From Lachnospiraceae bacterium (GTDB taxonomy: Bacteria > Bacillota > Clostridia > Lachnospirales > Lachnospiraceae), in the NCBI GenBank assembly GCA_017517305.1, contig JAFWZV010000010.1, forward strand, positions 186,001 to 250,000: a stretch of DNA of 64,000 bases, in the 5' to 3' direction. The notes under the pieces were generated by a model that saw nothing but the letters and a program-made list of their open reading frames with translations, ran no database searches and was not told the origin of the DNA. Within the stretch, counting starts at the first letter, position 1, and the number at the start of each line of letters is the position of its first letter. Below are positions 10,462-20,407 of the stretch, piece after piece. The translations under genes and the position numbers were made by a program.

Positions 10462-11178
10462 TTATTGTTCTACAATAGTGTGGTTTGTTTTTATAATTCC
10501 TCGTGGTAATGCATCCTTGGAATTTTTCCATGGCTCGTTCTTGAAGCGATAATCGAACTTATCTATAAACCATCCGATATCACCATTTACACGTTCCATA
10601 TTTTCAAAATAAACCTTATTGATTACATCAAGAAATTCGCTGTATGCGTCCTTGGACAGCTTGTTAGCTCCGTAATCATATAATAGACCATAGTGAAATG
10701 TACAAAATCCTTTGCAGTTTTTAACCTTTTCTATAAAGTCCTTGTCTTTTTTCCAGAGATGGAAGATAGTATCAATATACCTATCAATCATTTTCTCCAT
10801 ACGGCCACATATAAAACAGCTATCTTCAAGCTTCTTAATATATTCTCCTACAGAAGAAACACCTGCTTTTTTAAATAGACCACCTGCCACAGGCTTGTTC
10901 TGGGTTAGGGCCTTAAGATCCTTTATTGTCTTGTCTGTGTGAGTTTTCATCATAAGGGCAAGTCCAAGACGATTTTTTTCACCATATAGTATCTTAATAT
11001 GATGTCTACAGAAACCTAATTCGTCAGTCATAGCACGATTATCGTCCTCCATATAGCTTGGTCCCATAGTGTATTCAACTGCATTCTTTTCTAGGTCTGC
11101 CATCATAGCACAAACCGGACATTCACAGTCTGATTCGAATGCATCATTAACTGGTATAGTATATAACTGTTCAGCCAT
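10462..11178 (-). CDS. DUF6062 family protein
   Basis: 238 aa. Recurrent Cys/His clusters suggest metal binding: CECPVC (Cys18/20/23), FCRHH, CFICG and CTFHYG. No signal peptide, membrane helix or catalytic motif is recognised, so it is predicted cytosolic. The pattern fits DUF6062, which has no assigned function. ATG follows GGAG on the minus strand. It heads a two-gene minus-strand unit with the CoA-transferase, so a link to acyl-CoA metabolism is possible but unproven. Confidence 0.75.
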   Translation of the reverse strand: MAEQLYTIPVNDAFESDCECPVCAMMADLEKNAVEYTMGPSYMEDDNRAMTDELGFCRHHIKILYGEKNRLGLALMMKTHTDKTIKDLKALTQNKPVAGGLFKKAGVSSVGEYIKKLEDSCFICGRMEKMIDRYIDTIFHLWKKDKDFIEKVKNCKGFCTFHYGLLYDYGANKLSKDAYSEFLDVINKVYFENMERVNGDIGWFIDKFDYRFKNEPWKNSKDALPRGIIKTNHTIVEQ

Positions 11179-11216
11179 AAGTTTTCTCCTTTATATGTAG
11201 AAATTAAATCAACTTC

Positions 11217-11245
11217 ATTATATAATAAATCAGTGTTAAATACAA
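11217..11245 (-). promoter_or_regulatory. Promoter of the DUF6062/CoA-transferase unit
   Basis: On the minus strand, TTGTAT (11245-11240) and TATAAT (11222-11217) are 17 bases apart, about 40 bases upstream of the DUF6062 start codon. Confidence 0.6.
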
Positions 11246-11287
11246 AGAAAATGTGTATTGAATAATCTAAGAGATAATGGTGGTTTT

Positions 11288-12619
11288 ATGTTATATAGCA
11301 TAATAATATTTATAATTCTATTATTTATAATATCTGTTATTGATTTTAAGAAAGTAAGGTCTTTTGAGGATTTTTCTGTTGCAGGTCGAAAACAGGGACT
11401 TTTGCCAGTATATCTTTCTATGATGGCATCTATGATAGGTGCCTCAGCGACCCTTGGAATAGCTGATAAGGTGTGGGATATAGGTTTTAGTGCTTTTTGG
11501 TGGCTAGGTGTAGGCTCTGTAGGACTGTTTCTTCAAGGACTATTTTTATCCAAGAAAGTAAGAGAGCTTAATGTAACAACTTTACCTGATATAGCTGATA
11601 AAACTGTAGGAAAGGGTGCGAAGTCTTTGCTATCCTTTATTATAGCTATTTCATGGATTGGGATAATAGGTGCACAAATTGTATCACTAGCAAAGCTTAT
11701 TAAGAGTGTAGTAAATGTTCCAAACGAAAATCTTTTGATTATTGTAATTAGTCTTGTGGTAATTATATATACTATGCTTGGTGGTCAGTTATCGGTTGTA
11801 AAGACGGATATGCTTCAGTCTGGGATAATATTTGTTGGAATACTGGGAACTTTTATGTATTTATATCTGTATAAGGGCGAAAATAATCAGGATGTATTTA
11901 ACAATATGCAACTTATTGATTCTGATTTTGGTTATTTTGACCTTATTAATTTGTTATTTATAACAGGTGGAACATATTTTTTAGGACCTGATATATTATC
12001 AAGAAATATAATGTCTAAGGATGGTAAAACGGCTAGGAATGCAACAATAATTTCAGCGTTTTCCCTTGCTTTAATTGGTTTTATCGTTACTATGATAGGA
12101 ATGTGGACCTTGTATAATTTGCCTGTAATGCATGGAGAAAATCCACTTATTTATATTATGGATAAAGTAATTCCAACACCACTGGCTATTTTGCTATGTA
12201 TTGCTATTATGGCTACACTTATATCTTCGGCGGATACTTGTTTGGTCAATGCAGCTACAATTGTTGAGCATGATTTATTAAAGAGAAATAGTATAAGAGA
12301 AATAAGAGTAATTGTTGTAATTATGGGCATTGCAGCATTGATTATAGCACTTACTAAGTCAGATATAATTGATTTGTTGCTAGGAGCATATTCTGTTTAT
12401 TCTCCAGGAATTGTATTTCCTTTGCTTGTATCTATTATTTTTTATAAAAAAAGAAGGATTAACAAAAAAATATGGTTTGTGGCAGTAACCGTAGGTGGAT
12501 TGATGGGTATTATGCATTCATATTTTATGGTTGGACCGAAGTATTTGCCATTGTTAGGTATGCTTTTATCTTTGGTTTTAAGCTTGGTTTCTGTGTTGCA
12601 AAGTTCTAAGGAAAAGTGA
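11288..12619 (+). CDS. Sodium:solute symporter family protein
   Basis: About 443 aa with 12-13 hydrophobic helices, including a sodium-symporter-like first region (FEDFSVAGRKQGLLPVYLSM, then ASMIGASATLGIADKVW). GGTYFLGPDILSRNIMSKDG and ATLISSADTCLVNAATIVEHD are typical of the SSF family (proline/pantothenate-type symporters). It should couple Na+ to uptake of a small solute at the inner membrane; the solute is unknown. ATG 11288 with GGTGG upstream is preferred; a TTG at 11258 in the same frame has no good binding site. It runs with the thioesterase gene downstream (43-base gap). Confidence 0.85.
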   Translation: MLYSIIIFIILLFIISVIDFKKVRSFEDFSVAGRKQGLLPVYLSMMASMIGASATLGIADKVWDIGFSAFWWLGVGSVGLFLQGLFLSKKVRELNVTTLPDIADKTVGKGAKSLLSFIIAISWIGIIGAQIVSLAKLIKSVVNVPNENLLIIVISLVVIIYTMLGGQLSVVKTDMLQSGIIFVGILGTFMYLYLYKGENNQDVFNNMQLIDSDFGYFDLINLLFITGGTYFLGPDILSRNIMSKDGKTARNATIISAFSLALIGFIVTMIGMWTLYNLPVMHGENPLIYIMDKVIPTPLAILLCIAIMATLISSADTCLVNAATIVEHDLLKRNSIREIRVIVVIMGIAALIIALTKSDIIDLLLGAYSVYSPGIVFPLLVSIIFYKKRRINKKIWFVAVTVGGLMGIMHSYFMVGPKYLPLLGMLLSLVLSLVSVLQSSKEK

Positions 12620-12662
12620 TACAATAAAATTTAGTTATTTTTTATAATAGTGGAGGAGAAGA

Positions 12663-13367
12663 ATGTATACATATAACAAGAAGATACTATTTTCTGATAT
12701 TGATTCTAATTCTAGGATGACTCTTGCTGGTATAATGAATGCCATGCAGGATTGTGTTAATATTAATTCAGAGTCTATAGGAAAGGGGATTGATTACTTA
12801 CTTAAGACGAAAAGAACCTGGTTCGCTATTAATTGGTATATTGAGATTAATAGATATCCTAAGATGTTTGAAGATGTGGTTGTAAAGACATGGCCATATA
12901 ATTTTACCTCCTCTATGGGACTTAGAAATGTCATAATAGAGGACAAAGAGGGCAATGTAATAATCGCTGCAGATTCTATGTGGACATTAGTGGATTTAGA
13001 TACAGGAAGACCTATACGAATTACAGAAGAGGATAGTACAGGTTATGATTTGGAAGATAAATATCCTATTGAGAATCCAGGTAGGAAGATTAAAGTGCCT
13101 TCAGAATTCAAGCTTATTGATACTTTATCTGTAAAAAAGTCTGATATAGACTATAATGGACATATGAGTAATGGAAAATACATTCAGTTGGCTGACGAAT
13201 ATATGCCCCTTGATTCTAATATAAGTAAAATTAGGGTAGAATATAAGAGTCAGTCTAGATTAGGAGAAGAATTGGAAATATACATAGCCAATGAAAATGA
13301 TAGTACCTTTATCAAGATTTGTGGCAAAGAGGATGGTAGCCTTAAGGCTGTTGTAGAGATGGCATAA
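12663..13367 (+). CDS. Acyl-ACP thioesterase
   Basis: 234 aa, matching the bacterial acyl-ACP thioesterase family (PF01643), a double hot-dog fold. The first half has FSDIDSNSRMTLAGIMNAMQD and TWFAINWYIEINRYP; the second has KSDIDYNGHMSNGKYIQLADE, where Asn and His of NGHMSN correspond to the catalytic region. It releases fatty acids from acyl carrier protein in the cytosol. ATG 12663 follows GGAGGAG. It lies 43 bases after the symporter gene, and the two may be transcribed together. Chain-length preference cannot be read. Confidence 0.88.
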   Translation: MYTYNKKILFSDIDSNSRMTLAGIMNAMQDCVNINSESIGKGIDYLLKTKRTWFAINWYIEINRYPKMFEDVVVKTWPYNFTSSMGLRNVIIEDKEGNVIIAADSMWTLVDLDTGRPIRITEEDSTGYDLEDKYPIENPGRKIKVPSEFKLIDTLSVKKSDIDYNGHMSNGKYIQLADEYMPLDSNISKIRVEYKSQSRLGEELEIYIANENDSTFIKICGKEDGSLKAVVEMA

Positions 13368-13450
13368 GATAAAAGTTAAACTATTGATTTAATGATATAT
13401 TGAGTAAAAAGGACTATATTTGAATTAAATAATTATTTGGAGGTTTGTAT

Positions 13451-13885
13451 ATGAAGGATTCATTAGATAGTGGCAAGTGCAAAAGTTTAATATTTGCAGC
13501 TTTAGAAGCAAGAAAAAAGGCTTATGCTCCTTATTCTAAGTTTAAGGTTGGGGCTGCACTTCTTACCTCAGATGAGAATATTATTACTGGCTGCAATGTG
13601 GAGAACGCATCCTATCCAGCATGTAACTGTGCAGAGAGAACTGCAGTATTTAAGGCAATTACTATGGATAAGAAAAACTTCGAGGCAATAGCTATTGTAG
13701 CAGGCAAAGAAAATGAATGTATAAAGGATTACACCTCACCTTGTGGAGTGTGTCGACAGGTGCTTAGAGAATTTGTTGATCCTGTTAAATTCAAGGTTAT
13801 TATGGCTAAATCGGAGGATGATTATAAGGTAGCAACCTTAGAGGAGCTTTTACCTTTAAGCTTTGGTCCGGATAATTTGGCGTAA
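13451..13885 (+). CDS. cdd: Cytidine deaminase
   Basis: 144 aa from ATG 13451, which sits 7 bases after TTGGAGG; a TTG two codons upstream is less likely. Motifs are those of homotetrameric Zn-dependent cytidine deaminase: GCNVENASYPACNCAERTA (Cys60, catalytic Glu62) and TSPCGVCRQVL (Cys98, Cys101). It converts cytidine or deoxycytidine to uridine or deoxyuridine for pyrimidine salvage. In Gram-positives cdd often lies close to era; here an M16C protease gene separates them, so the neighbourhood is partly conserved. Confidence 0.96.
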   Translation: MKDSLDSGKCKSLIFAALEARKKAYAPYSKFKVGAALLTSDENIITGCNVENASYPACNCAERTAVFKAITMDKKNFEAIAIVAGKENECIKDYTSPCGVCRQVLREFVDPVKFKVIMAKSEDDYKVATLEELLPLSFGPDNLA

Positions 13886-13952
13886 AGTACTGATAATGGT
13901 ACAGTTTCTTATGTAAGATTAAGATATTGATGATATAACGGAGGAATGTAAA

Positions 13953-16871
13953 TTGACTAATATTGAAAGTTTAAAGGCTTATACGCTTGTAGAAAAAAGA
14001 GAATTAAAGGAGATTAAGGGAACAGGCTATGTACTTAGTCACAATAAGACTAAGGCAAGAGTTATGGTGGTATGCAATGATGATAGTAATAAGGTGTTTA
14101 CTATAGGATTTAGAACACCCCCTGCAGACGATACAGGAGTTCCACATATTATGGAGCATTCTGTACTTTGTGGTTCTAAGAATTTCCCTGCAAAGGACCC
14201 ATTTGTTGAGCTTTGCAAGGGCTCTCTTAATACATTTCTTAATGCTATGACTTATTCTGATAAGACAGTATATCCTGTAGCCAGCATGAATAAGAAGGAT
14301 TTTCATAATCTTATGCATGTGTATATGGATGCGGTGTTTTATCCAAATATTTATACTCGTAAGGAAATTCTTATGCAGGAGGGTTGGCACTATGAGCTTG
14401 ATGAGGAGACTGACGAGTTAAAGTATAATGGTGTTGTATATAACGAGATGAAGGGCGTTTTCTCTTCGGCAGAACAGCAGCTGTATCGTCTTATAGAGAA
14501 GTCTCTCCATGAAAGTACATCCTATGGCTTTGAGTCAGGTGGAGATCCTGATTATATTACTGACCTTACTTATGAGGCATTTCTTGATTTCCATAGAAAG
14601 TATTACCATCCAAGCAATAGCTATATTTATCTGTATGGAGATATGGATGCGGTAGCAGAGCTTGAATTCATAGATAAGGAATATCTGTCAAACTACGACT
14701 ATCTTAAGGTTGACTCAGAGCTTACAGATGAGCCTTGTTTTGATGCCCCTAAATCAGTGGATGAGTATTATTCTATAGCTGACGCTGACGAAGAAACAGA
14801 TAACACATACCTTACTTATAATGTGGTTGTAGGACATAGTGATGATATTAAGCTTTCACTTTCTATGGCAGTGTTAGAGCATATGCTTTTAGTTGCCCCT
14901 GGAGCACCTTTAAAGAAAGCGCTTATTGATGCTGAGATTGGTAAGGATGTATTTAGCTCATATGATGATGGTATAAAGCAACCTACATTCTCTATAATCG
15001 CCAAGAATGCAAATGCATCTGACAAGGAAAGATTTAACAAGTTAATAGAGGATACCTTGAATAAGCTCATAAGTGAAGGTTTAAATAAGACTTCTCTTCA
15101 GGCTTCCTTGAATTATTTTGAGTTTAAGCATAAGGAGGCTAATTTTGGAAGACATCCTAAGGGACTTATGATGGGGTTAAATGCATTCTCGACCTGGTTA
15201 TATGATGATAATATGGCTTTGGATTTATTTGAGCTTAATTGGGTATATGATGAGCTTAAGAAGGAGCTTGACACTGATTATTTTGAAAAACTTGTTAAGA
15301 CATATATATTGGATAATAACCACAAGTCATTTGTTACACTTATGCCTAAGAAGGGTATGCTAGATGAGAAGGTAAAGGCAGAGAAGGCAAAGCTTACAGA
15401 GTATAAGAATTCTCTGTCAGAAGCTGAGCTTGTAGAGATTGCTAAGACAGCAGAGCATTTAAAGCAGTATCAGAGTGAGCCAAGCACCAAGGAGGAGCTA
15501 CTTTCTATACCTCTCCTTGAGATTAGTGATATAGATAAGAATGCTAGAAAGCTTAACAACCAATTTACTGAGATAGAAATGGTAAAGATTATAAGTCATG
15601 ATATATTCACAAATGGTATTAGCTATATAAATCTTGATTTTGATATTACAGCTATGGATATTAAAAAATATCCATACGTAGGCTTGCTTACAGAGATATT
15701 TAAGTATGTTGATACGGAAAATTATGAGTATAATCAGCTGGCCAATGAGATCAATCTTCATACTGGTGGCATAGGCTTTGGAACCTCTGTGCTTAGCAAA
15801 AAGGAAAAGGATGAATATAGAGTATCCTTTATGGTTAATGCGAAGATGCTTGATGAAAAGCTGGATAAGGCATTTGAGCTTATTGAGGAGATATTATTTA
15901 CATCCAAGATAGATAGCAAGAAGAGATTGAAAGAGATTATTGCAGAGATAAAGTATGGTTTAAAGAATGAGCTTGTATCAGCAGGTCACCTTACTGCTGC
16001 AAATAGAGCCTTAAGCTATATTTCTCCTATAGGCTTAGTTAAGGAATACCTTGAGGGTATTGAGTATTATAAGCTTTTGGATAAGCTGGATAATAACTTT
16101 GAAACTGAGTATGATGCTTTAGTAACTGATTTAAGAGATGTATTAGGAGAAATATTATGGAGAGGTGGATTACTTGTGAATTACACCTCAGATAAGAATC
16201 CTAAAGATATGCTTGAAAAGTCAATTTCATCACTTTCTAAGAAGCTTTCAACTAGACTTAGCTATGATGAGGAAAATAGTGTTAAGCCTGAGAAGTTTAA
16301 CGAGGGCTTTAAGACAGCCAGCCAGGTGCAATATGTGGCAACTGCAGGAAATTATAGAGATGCAGGATTAGAGTATACAGGAGCTTTGAGTGTATTAAGT
16401 TCAATATTCTCTTATGATTATCTCTGGCTTAATGTAAGAGTTAAGGGTGGGGCATATGGATGTATGTGTGCTTTTGCAAGAAGTGGTAATTCATATTTTA
16501 CATCCTATAGAGATCCGAACCTTATGGAGACCTATGAGATATACAAGAATGCTCCTAGCTATGTAGCTAATTTTGATGCTGATGACAGAGATATGACTAA
16601 GTATGTAATTGGTGCTATAAGTAAGCTTGATTCACCACTTACACCTGTAGCAGAGGGTAACTTTAGCTTTGCGTCATACATTATGGGACTTACTGACGAG
16701 GATTTGCAAAATGACAGAGATGAAGTTTTGTCTACTAATGTTGAAACTATTAGAGGTTTGGCTCCATATGTTGAGGCAGCTATTAATAATGATATAATAT
16801 GTGCTGTTGGTGGAGAGTCAAAGCTTGAAGCAGCAAAGGATAATTTTAAGCAGGTTATAAGTGTATTTTAA
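13953..16871 (+). CDS. M16C zinc metalloprotease (PreP/insulinase family)
   Basis: 972 aa, the length expected for the single-chain M16C proteases with two clamshell halves. The inverted zinc motif HxxEH is intact: His65, Glu68, His69 in VPHIMEHSVLCGS, with the distal glutamate probably in NEMKGVFSS. No signal peptide is visible, so it should act in the cytosol on unfolded peptides. The start is TTG at 13953: GGAGG at 13940-13944 is 8 bases upstream, and the ATG at 13946 is out of frame. It is followed by era after about 50 bases. Confidence 0.92.
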   Translation: MTNIESLKAYTLVEKRELKEIKGTGYVLSHNKTKARVMVVCNDDSNKVFTIGFRTPPADDTGVPHIMEHSVLCGSKNFPAKDPFVELCKGSLNTFLNAMTYSDKTVYPVASMNKKDFHNLMHVYMDAVFYPNIYTRKEILMQEGWHYELDEETDELKYNGVVYNEMKGVFSSAEQQLYRLIEKSLHESTSYGFESGGDPDYITDLTYEAFLDFHRKYYHPSNSYIYLYGDMDAVAELEFIDKEYLSNYDYLKVDSELTDEPCFDAPKSVDEYYSIADADEETDNTYLTYNVVVGHSDDIKLSLSMAVLEHMLLVAPGAPLKKALIDAEIGKDVFSSYDDGIKQPTFSIIAKNANASDKERFNKLIEDTLNKLISEGLNKTSLQASLNYFEFKHKEANFGRHPKGLMMGLNAFSTWLYDDNMALDLFELNWVYDELKKELDTDYFEKLVKTYILDNNHKSFVTLMPKKGMLDEKVKAEKAKLTEYKNSLSEAELVEIAKTAEHLKQYQSEPSTKEELLSIPLLEISDIDKNARKLNNQFTEIEMVKIISHDIFTNGISYINLDFDITAMDIKKYPYVGLLTEIFKYVDTENYEYNQLANEINLHTGGIGFGTSVLSKKEKDEYRVSFMVNAKMLDEKLDKAFELIEEILFTSKIDSKKRLKEIIAEIKYGLKNELVSAGHLTAANRALSYISPIGLVKEYLEGIEYYKLLDKLDNNFETEYDALVTDLRDVLGEILWRGGLLVNYTSDKNPKDMLEKSISSLSKKLSTRLSYDEENSVKPEKFNEGFKTASQVQYVATAGNYRDAGLEYTGALSVLSSIFSYDYLWLNVRVKGGAYGCMCAFARSGNSYFTSYRDPNLMETYEIYKNAPSYVANFDADDRDMTKYVIGAISKLDSPLTPVAEGNFSFASYIMGLTDEDLQNDRDEVLSTNVETIRGLAPYVEAAINNDIICAVGGESKLEAAKDNFKQVISVF

Positions 16872-16924
16872 CTAATGAAGTAGTTTAATAGTTAATACGC
16901 GTATATTAGATAATGGAGAAACAC

Positions 16925-17896
16925 ATGGGTAACAAGATAGATAATATTAATGATGGCGTATATCTTGATATTGATAAGATATTAGGTAAGAAAAATAATG
17001 ACAATTTCAAATCAGGCTTTGTTGCAATTGTGGGAAGACCAAATGTTGGTAAATCAACCCTTATGAACAGACTTATAGGTCAGAAGATTGCTATAACCAG
17101 CAATAAGGCTCAGACCACTCGCAATAGAATTCAGACAGTATATACTGATGAGGAGGCGCAGATTGTGTTCCTTGACACACCAGGAATTAATCGTGCTAAG
17201 AATAAGCTTGGACAGTATATGATGAATGTGGCATATAACACATTGAATGAAGTAGATGTGGTCATGTGGGTTGTTGAACCAACCACATTTATTGGAGCAG
17301 GTGAAAGACATATAGTTGAAGTTTTAGCCAAGGTTAAGACACCTGTTATATTGGTTATTAACAAGACTGATACTGTTGAAGAGCAGGCTATATTTGATGC
17401 AATTAATACCTATAAGGAAGTGTATTCGTTTGAAGATATAGTTCCTGTGTCAGCTCTTAAGGGTAAGAATTCAGAAGAGCTTATTAAAACTATAAAGGGA
17501 CATCTTCCTTATGGACCACAGTTTTATGATGAGGATACTGTGACTGATCAGCCTGAGAGACAGATTGTGGCAGAGCTTGTTAGAGAGCAGACATTAAGGC
17601 TCTTAGATAAGGAGATACCACATGGTATAGCGGTGGTTATTGACCGTATGAAGGAGCGTCCTGACGGAGGTCTTATAGACATTGATGCTACAATTATATG
17701 CGAGAGAGATTCTCATAAGGGAATTATTATAGGCAAGCAGGGGGCTATGCTTAAGAAGATAGGTTCTAAGGCAAGAGTAAGTATGGAGAATCTTCTTGAT
17801 TGTAAGGTGAATCTTAAGCTTTGGGTCAAGGTAAAAAAAGACTGGAGAGACAGCGATACTCTCATTAAAAATTATGGTTATAGGGATGACAATTAG
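16925..17896 (+). CDS. era: GTPase Era
   Basis: 323 aa from ATG 16925, which has GGAG six bases upstream. An ATG 12 bases earlier lacks a binding site. G1 is GRPNVGKS (residues 37-44), G3 is DTPGIN, G4 is NKTD, and the C-terminal KH domain has GIIIGKQGAMLKKIGSKAR. Era binds 16S rRNA and helps mature the 30S subunit. Compared with the short Era of E. coli it carries about 28 extra N-terminal residues before the G domain. Its neighbour recO starts 22 bases downstream, a common pairing in Firmicutes. Confidence 0.97.
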   Translation: MGNKIDNINDGVYLDIDKILGKKNNDNFKSGFVAIVGRPNVGKSTLMNRLIGQKIAITSNKAQTTRNRIQTVYTDEEAQIVFLDTPGINRAKNKLGQYMMNVAYNTLNEVDVVMWVVEPTTFIGAGERHIVEVLAKVKTPVILVINKTDTVEEQAIFDAINTYKEVYSFEDIVPVSALKGKNSEELIKTIKGHLPYGPQFYDEDTVTDQPERQIVAELVREQTLRLLDKEIPHGIAVVIDRMKERPDGGLIDIDATIICERDSHKGIIIGKQGAMLKKIGSKARVSMENLLDCKVNLKLWVKVKKDWRDSDTLIKNYGYRDDN

Positions 17897-17918
17897 TTGT
17901 ATATAAGAAGGTGATTAT

Positions 17919-18662
17919 ATGATGGAGGACATTATTGTAACGGGAATAGTGCTTTACACGGTGCCGTTAGGAGAGTACGATAAGAGATTAGTTGTACTCA
18001 CTAAGGAACGTGGAAAAATCACTATATTTGCCAACGGCGCTAGACGCGCTAACTCTAATTTTAGAGCTGCAAGTCAAAGCTATGTTATGGGTAAATTTAC
18101 CATAGCTCCAAGTGGCGACGCTTATAGGCTTATAAGTGTAAATGTTACAGAGTACTTTGCTGAGCTTCCCTATGATATGGAAAAAATGTGCTATGCATCA
18201 TATTTTTGCGAGCTTATGTCTTACTATACCAGAGAAGGAGATAGGTGCGTAGACAATCTTAATCTTCTATACATTACATTAAAAGCTCTTGTGGATGGTA
18301 AGGTATCCAACTCTTTGATTAGAAGTGTGTATGAGATTAAGCTTATGGATATAGAAGGTCAGGCTATACACACATATTCCTGCGTGAAATGTGATTCAAA
18401 AGAAGAACTTACACATTTTGATGCGGCTTTGGGTGGAATATGCTGCTCGAGATGCGCGCTTAAGTACAAGGTTAATAAAAAGGTTAGTGAAACCCTTATA
18501 TATACTCTTCAATATATATTATCATCACAATTAACCAAGCTATATAGTTTTAAGCTTGATGATGATAAGGAGGAAGAGCTTGCGTGGGTGGCTAATCGCT
18601 TTAGATGTGAGTATGTAGATAAAAATTTTAAATCCTTGGAAATACTTGACACATTGACATAA
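17919..18662 (+). CDS. recO: DNA repair protein RecO
   Basis: 247 aa. The N-terminal OB-fold segment (VTGIVLYTVPLGEYDKRLVVLTKERGKITIFANGARR) and a C-terminal four-Cys zinc site (CVKCDS... CCSRC) are typical. RecO works with RecR and RecF to load RecA on gapped DNA. The start is ATG 17919 with AAGGTG upstream; a second ATG follows directly at 17922 and cannot be excluded. It follows era closely, and the pair is probably co-transcribed. Confidence 0.94.
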   Translation: MMEDIIVTGIVLYTVPLGEYDKRLVVLTKERGKITIFANGARRANSNFRAASQSYVMGKFTIAPSGDAYRLISVNVTEYFAELPYDMEKMCYASYFCELMSYYTREGDRCVDNLNLLYITLKALVDGKVSNSLIRSVYEIKLMDIEGQAIHTYSCVKCDSKEELTHFDAALGGICCSRCALKYKVNKKVSETLIYTLQYILSSQLTKLYSFKLDDDKEEELAWVANRFRCEYVDKNFKSLEILDTLT

Positions 18663-18668
18663 AAAGGC

Positions 18669-18697
18669 TTGAAAAAAATCATTTTAAAAGGTACAAT
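18669..18697 (+). promoter_or_regulatory. Promoter of glycyl-tRNA synthetase gene
   Basis: TTGAAA (18669-18674) and TACAAT (18692-18697), spacer exactly 17 bases. A small inverted repeat GTATG-TGT-CATAC lies just downstream at 18703-18715. Confidence 0.8.
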
Positions 18698-18777
18698 ACT
18701 ACGTATGTGTCATACATAAATAAAATTCAACAAATCCCACACACGCCGGTGTAGGGGTGGAAGGAAGGTAAATTAAC

Positions 18778-20175
18778 ATGGAACAATCAGCTAAGACAAT
18801 GGACAAAATTGTTGCACTTGCAAAGTCAAGAGGATTCATATATCCAGGTTCAGAGATATATGGTGGTCTTGCTAACACTTGGGATTACGGTAATCTTGGC
18901 GTTGAGTTTAAGAACAACGTTAAGAAGGCTTGGTGGAAGAAATTCATTCAGGAAAATCCTTATAACGTTGGTGTAGACTGTGCAATCCTTATGAACCCAC
19001 AGACTTGGGTGGCTTCAGGTCACGTTGGTGGCTTCTCAGATCCTCTTATGGATTGTAAGGAGTGTCACGAGAGATTTAGAGCTGACAAGGTAATTGAGGA
19101 CTATTGTCAGGAGAATGGTATTACATTAGACAGTAGTGTTGATGGATGGTCAAAGGAGCAGATGAGTGAGTATATTAAGCAGAACAACATCTGTTGTCCA
19201 ACCTGTGGCAAGCACAATTTTACAGATATTAGAGAGTTTAATCTTATGTTTAAGACATTCCAGGGTGTTACAGAGGATTCATCAGCAACTCTTTATTTAA
19301 GACCAGAGACTGCTCAGGGTATCTTCGTAAACTTCAAGAATGTTCAGAGAACATCTAGAAAGAAGATTCCATTTGGTATCGGTCAGATTGGAAAGTCTTT
19401 CAGAAATGAGATTACACCAGGTAACTTTACATTTAGAACTAGAGAGTTCGAGCAGATGGAGCTTGAATTCTTCTGTGAGCCAGATACAGACCTTGAGTGG
19501 TTTGCATACTGGAAGGATTTTTGTATTAATTGGCTTAAGGAACTTGGTATCAAGGATGACGAGATGAGATATCGTGATCATGATCCAGAGGAGCTTTCAC
19601 ATTACTCTAAGGCAACAACTGATATAGAGTTTTTATTCCCATTTGGATGGGGTGAGCTTTGGGGCATTGCTGATAGAACTGATTTTGATCTTACACAGCA
19701 TCAGAATACATCAAAGGAGCCTATGGAGTACTTTGATGATGAGAAGAAGATTAAGTATATTCCTTATGTAGTTGAGCCTTCACTTGGAGCAGATAGAGTT
19801 ACTCTTGCATTTCTTTGTGCAGCTTATGATGAAGAGGAGCTTGAGGGCGGAGATATGAGAACAGTTCTTAGATTCCACCCAGCACTTGCACCTGTAAAGG
19901 TTGGTGTCCTTCCACTTTCTAAGAAGCTTAATGAGGGCGCTGAGAAGGTGTATGCAGAGCTTTCTAAGTATTGGAACTGTGAGTTTGATGACAGAGGAAA
20001 TATCGGTAAGAGATACAGAAGACAGGATGAGATTGGTACTCCATTCTGCGTAACATATGACTTCGAGTCAGAAACTGATGGGGCTGTAACTGTTCGTGAT
20101 AGAGATACTATGGAGCAGGAAAGAGTTAAGATTGAGGATCTTAAGAGTTATTTTGAGAAGAAGCTTTATTACTAA
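18778..20175 (+). CDS. glyS: Glycyl-tRNA synthetase (homodimeric, class II)
   Basis: 465 aa single-chain GlyRS, the dimeric type (often called glyQS) rather than the alpha2-beta2 type. The start [31 protein letters not shown], motif 2 ([33 protein letters not shown]) and the C-terminal anticodon-binding domain ([14 protein letters not shown]... [17 protein letters not shown]) are all present; CxxC/CPTCG positions suggest a zinc site in the insertion. It attaches glycine to tRNA-Gly. ATG follows GGAAGG. It has its own promoter, with a strong terminator after it. The short leader lacks a T-box. Confidence 0.97.
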   Translation: MEQSAKTMDKIVALAKSRGFIYPGSEIYGGLANTWDYGNLGVEFKNNVKKAWWKKFIQENPYNVGVDCAILMNPQTWVASGHVGGFSDPLMDCKECHERFRADKVIEDYCQENGITLDSSVDGWSKEQMSEYIKQNNICCPTCGKHNFTDIREFNLMFKTFQGVTEDSSATLYLRPETAQGIFVNFKNVQRTSRKKIPFGIGQIGKSFRNEITPGNFTFRTREFEQMELEFFCEPDTDLEWFAYWKDFCINWLKELGIKDDEMRYRDHDPEELSHYSKATTDIEFLFPFGWGELWGIADRTDFDLTQHQNTSKEPMEYFDDEKKIKYIPYVVEPSLGADRVTLAFLCAAYDEEELEGGDMRTVLRFHPALAPVKVGVLPLSKKLNEGAEKVYAELSKYWNCEFDDRGNIGKRYRRQDEIGTPFCVTYDFESETDGAVTVRDRDTMEQERVKIEDLKSYFEKKLYY

Positions 20176-20204
20176 TCAGAATAGATGATAAAGGTTTTAT
20201 AATG

Positions 20205-20254
20205 AGAAAAGACATGTCAGATGTACTCATGCGTACATTTAACATGTCTTTTCT
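20205..20254 (+). terminator. Terminator after glycyl-tRNA synthetase gene
   Basis: A perfect 13-bp outer stem, 20205-20217 with 20242-20254 (AGAAAAGACATGT / ACATGTCTTTTCT), plus an inner ATGTAC/GTACAT stem. The A-run and T-run make it bidirectional in form. Confidence 0.85.
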
Positions 20255-20346
20255 TGCTTATAAACTATACTTCTTTACTAAAGTAAAATAATTTAATTTA
20301 TTGTAAAATAATAAATTATTTATGCAGTTATTAGAGTAATTTTCAA

Positions 20347-20375
20347 TTGTGATTATTGAAAAAAAGTATTATAAT
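20347..20375 (+). promoter_or_regulatory. Promoter of the first diguanylate cyclase gene
   Basis: TTGTGA (20347-20352) and TATAAT (20370-20375) with a 17-base spacer, 32 bases upstream of the start codon. Confidence 0.65.
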
Positions 20376-20407
20376 ATTATTAGTAAATCATTTGGGTGGT
20401 GAGGCAT

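Noticed and set aside
18698..18777. Possible T-box before glycyl-tRNA synthetase (GTAGGGGTGG)
   Set aside because: The leader is about 80 bases, lacks the full AGGGTGGNACCGCG box and has no terminator/antiterminator pair.
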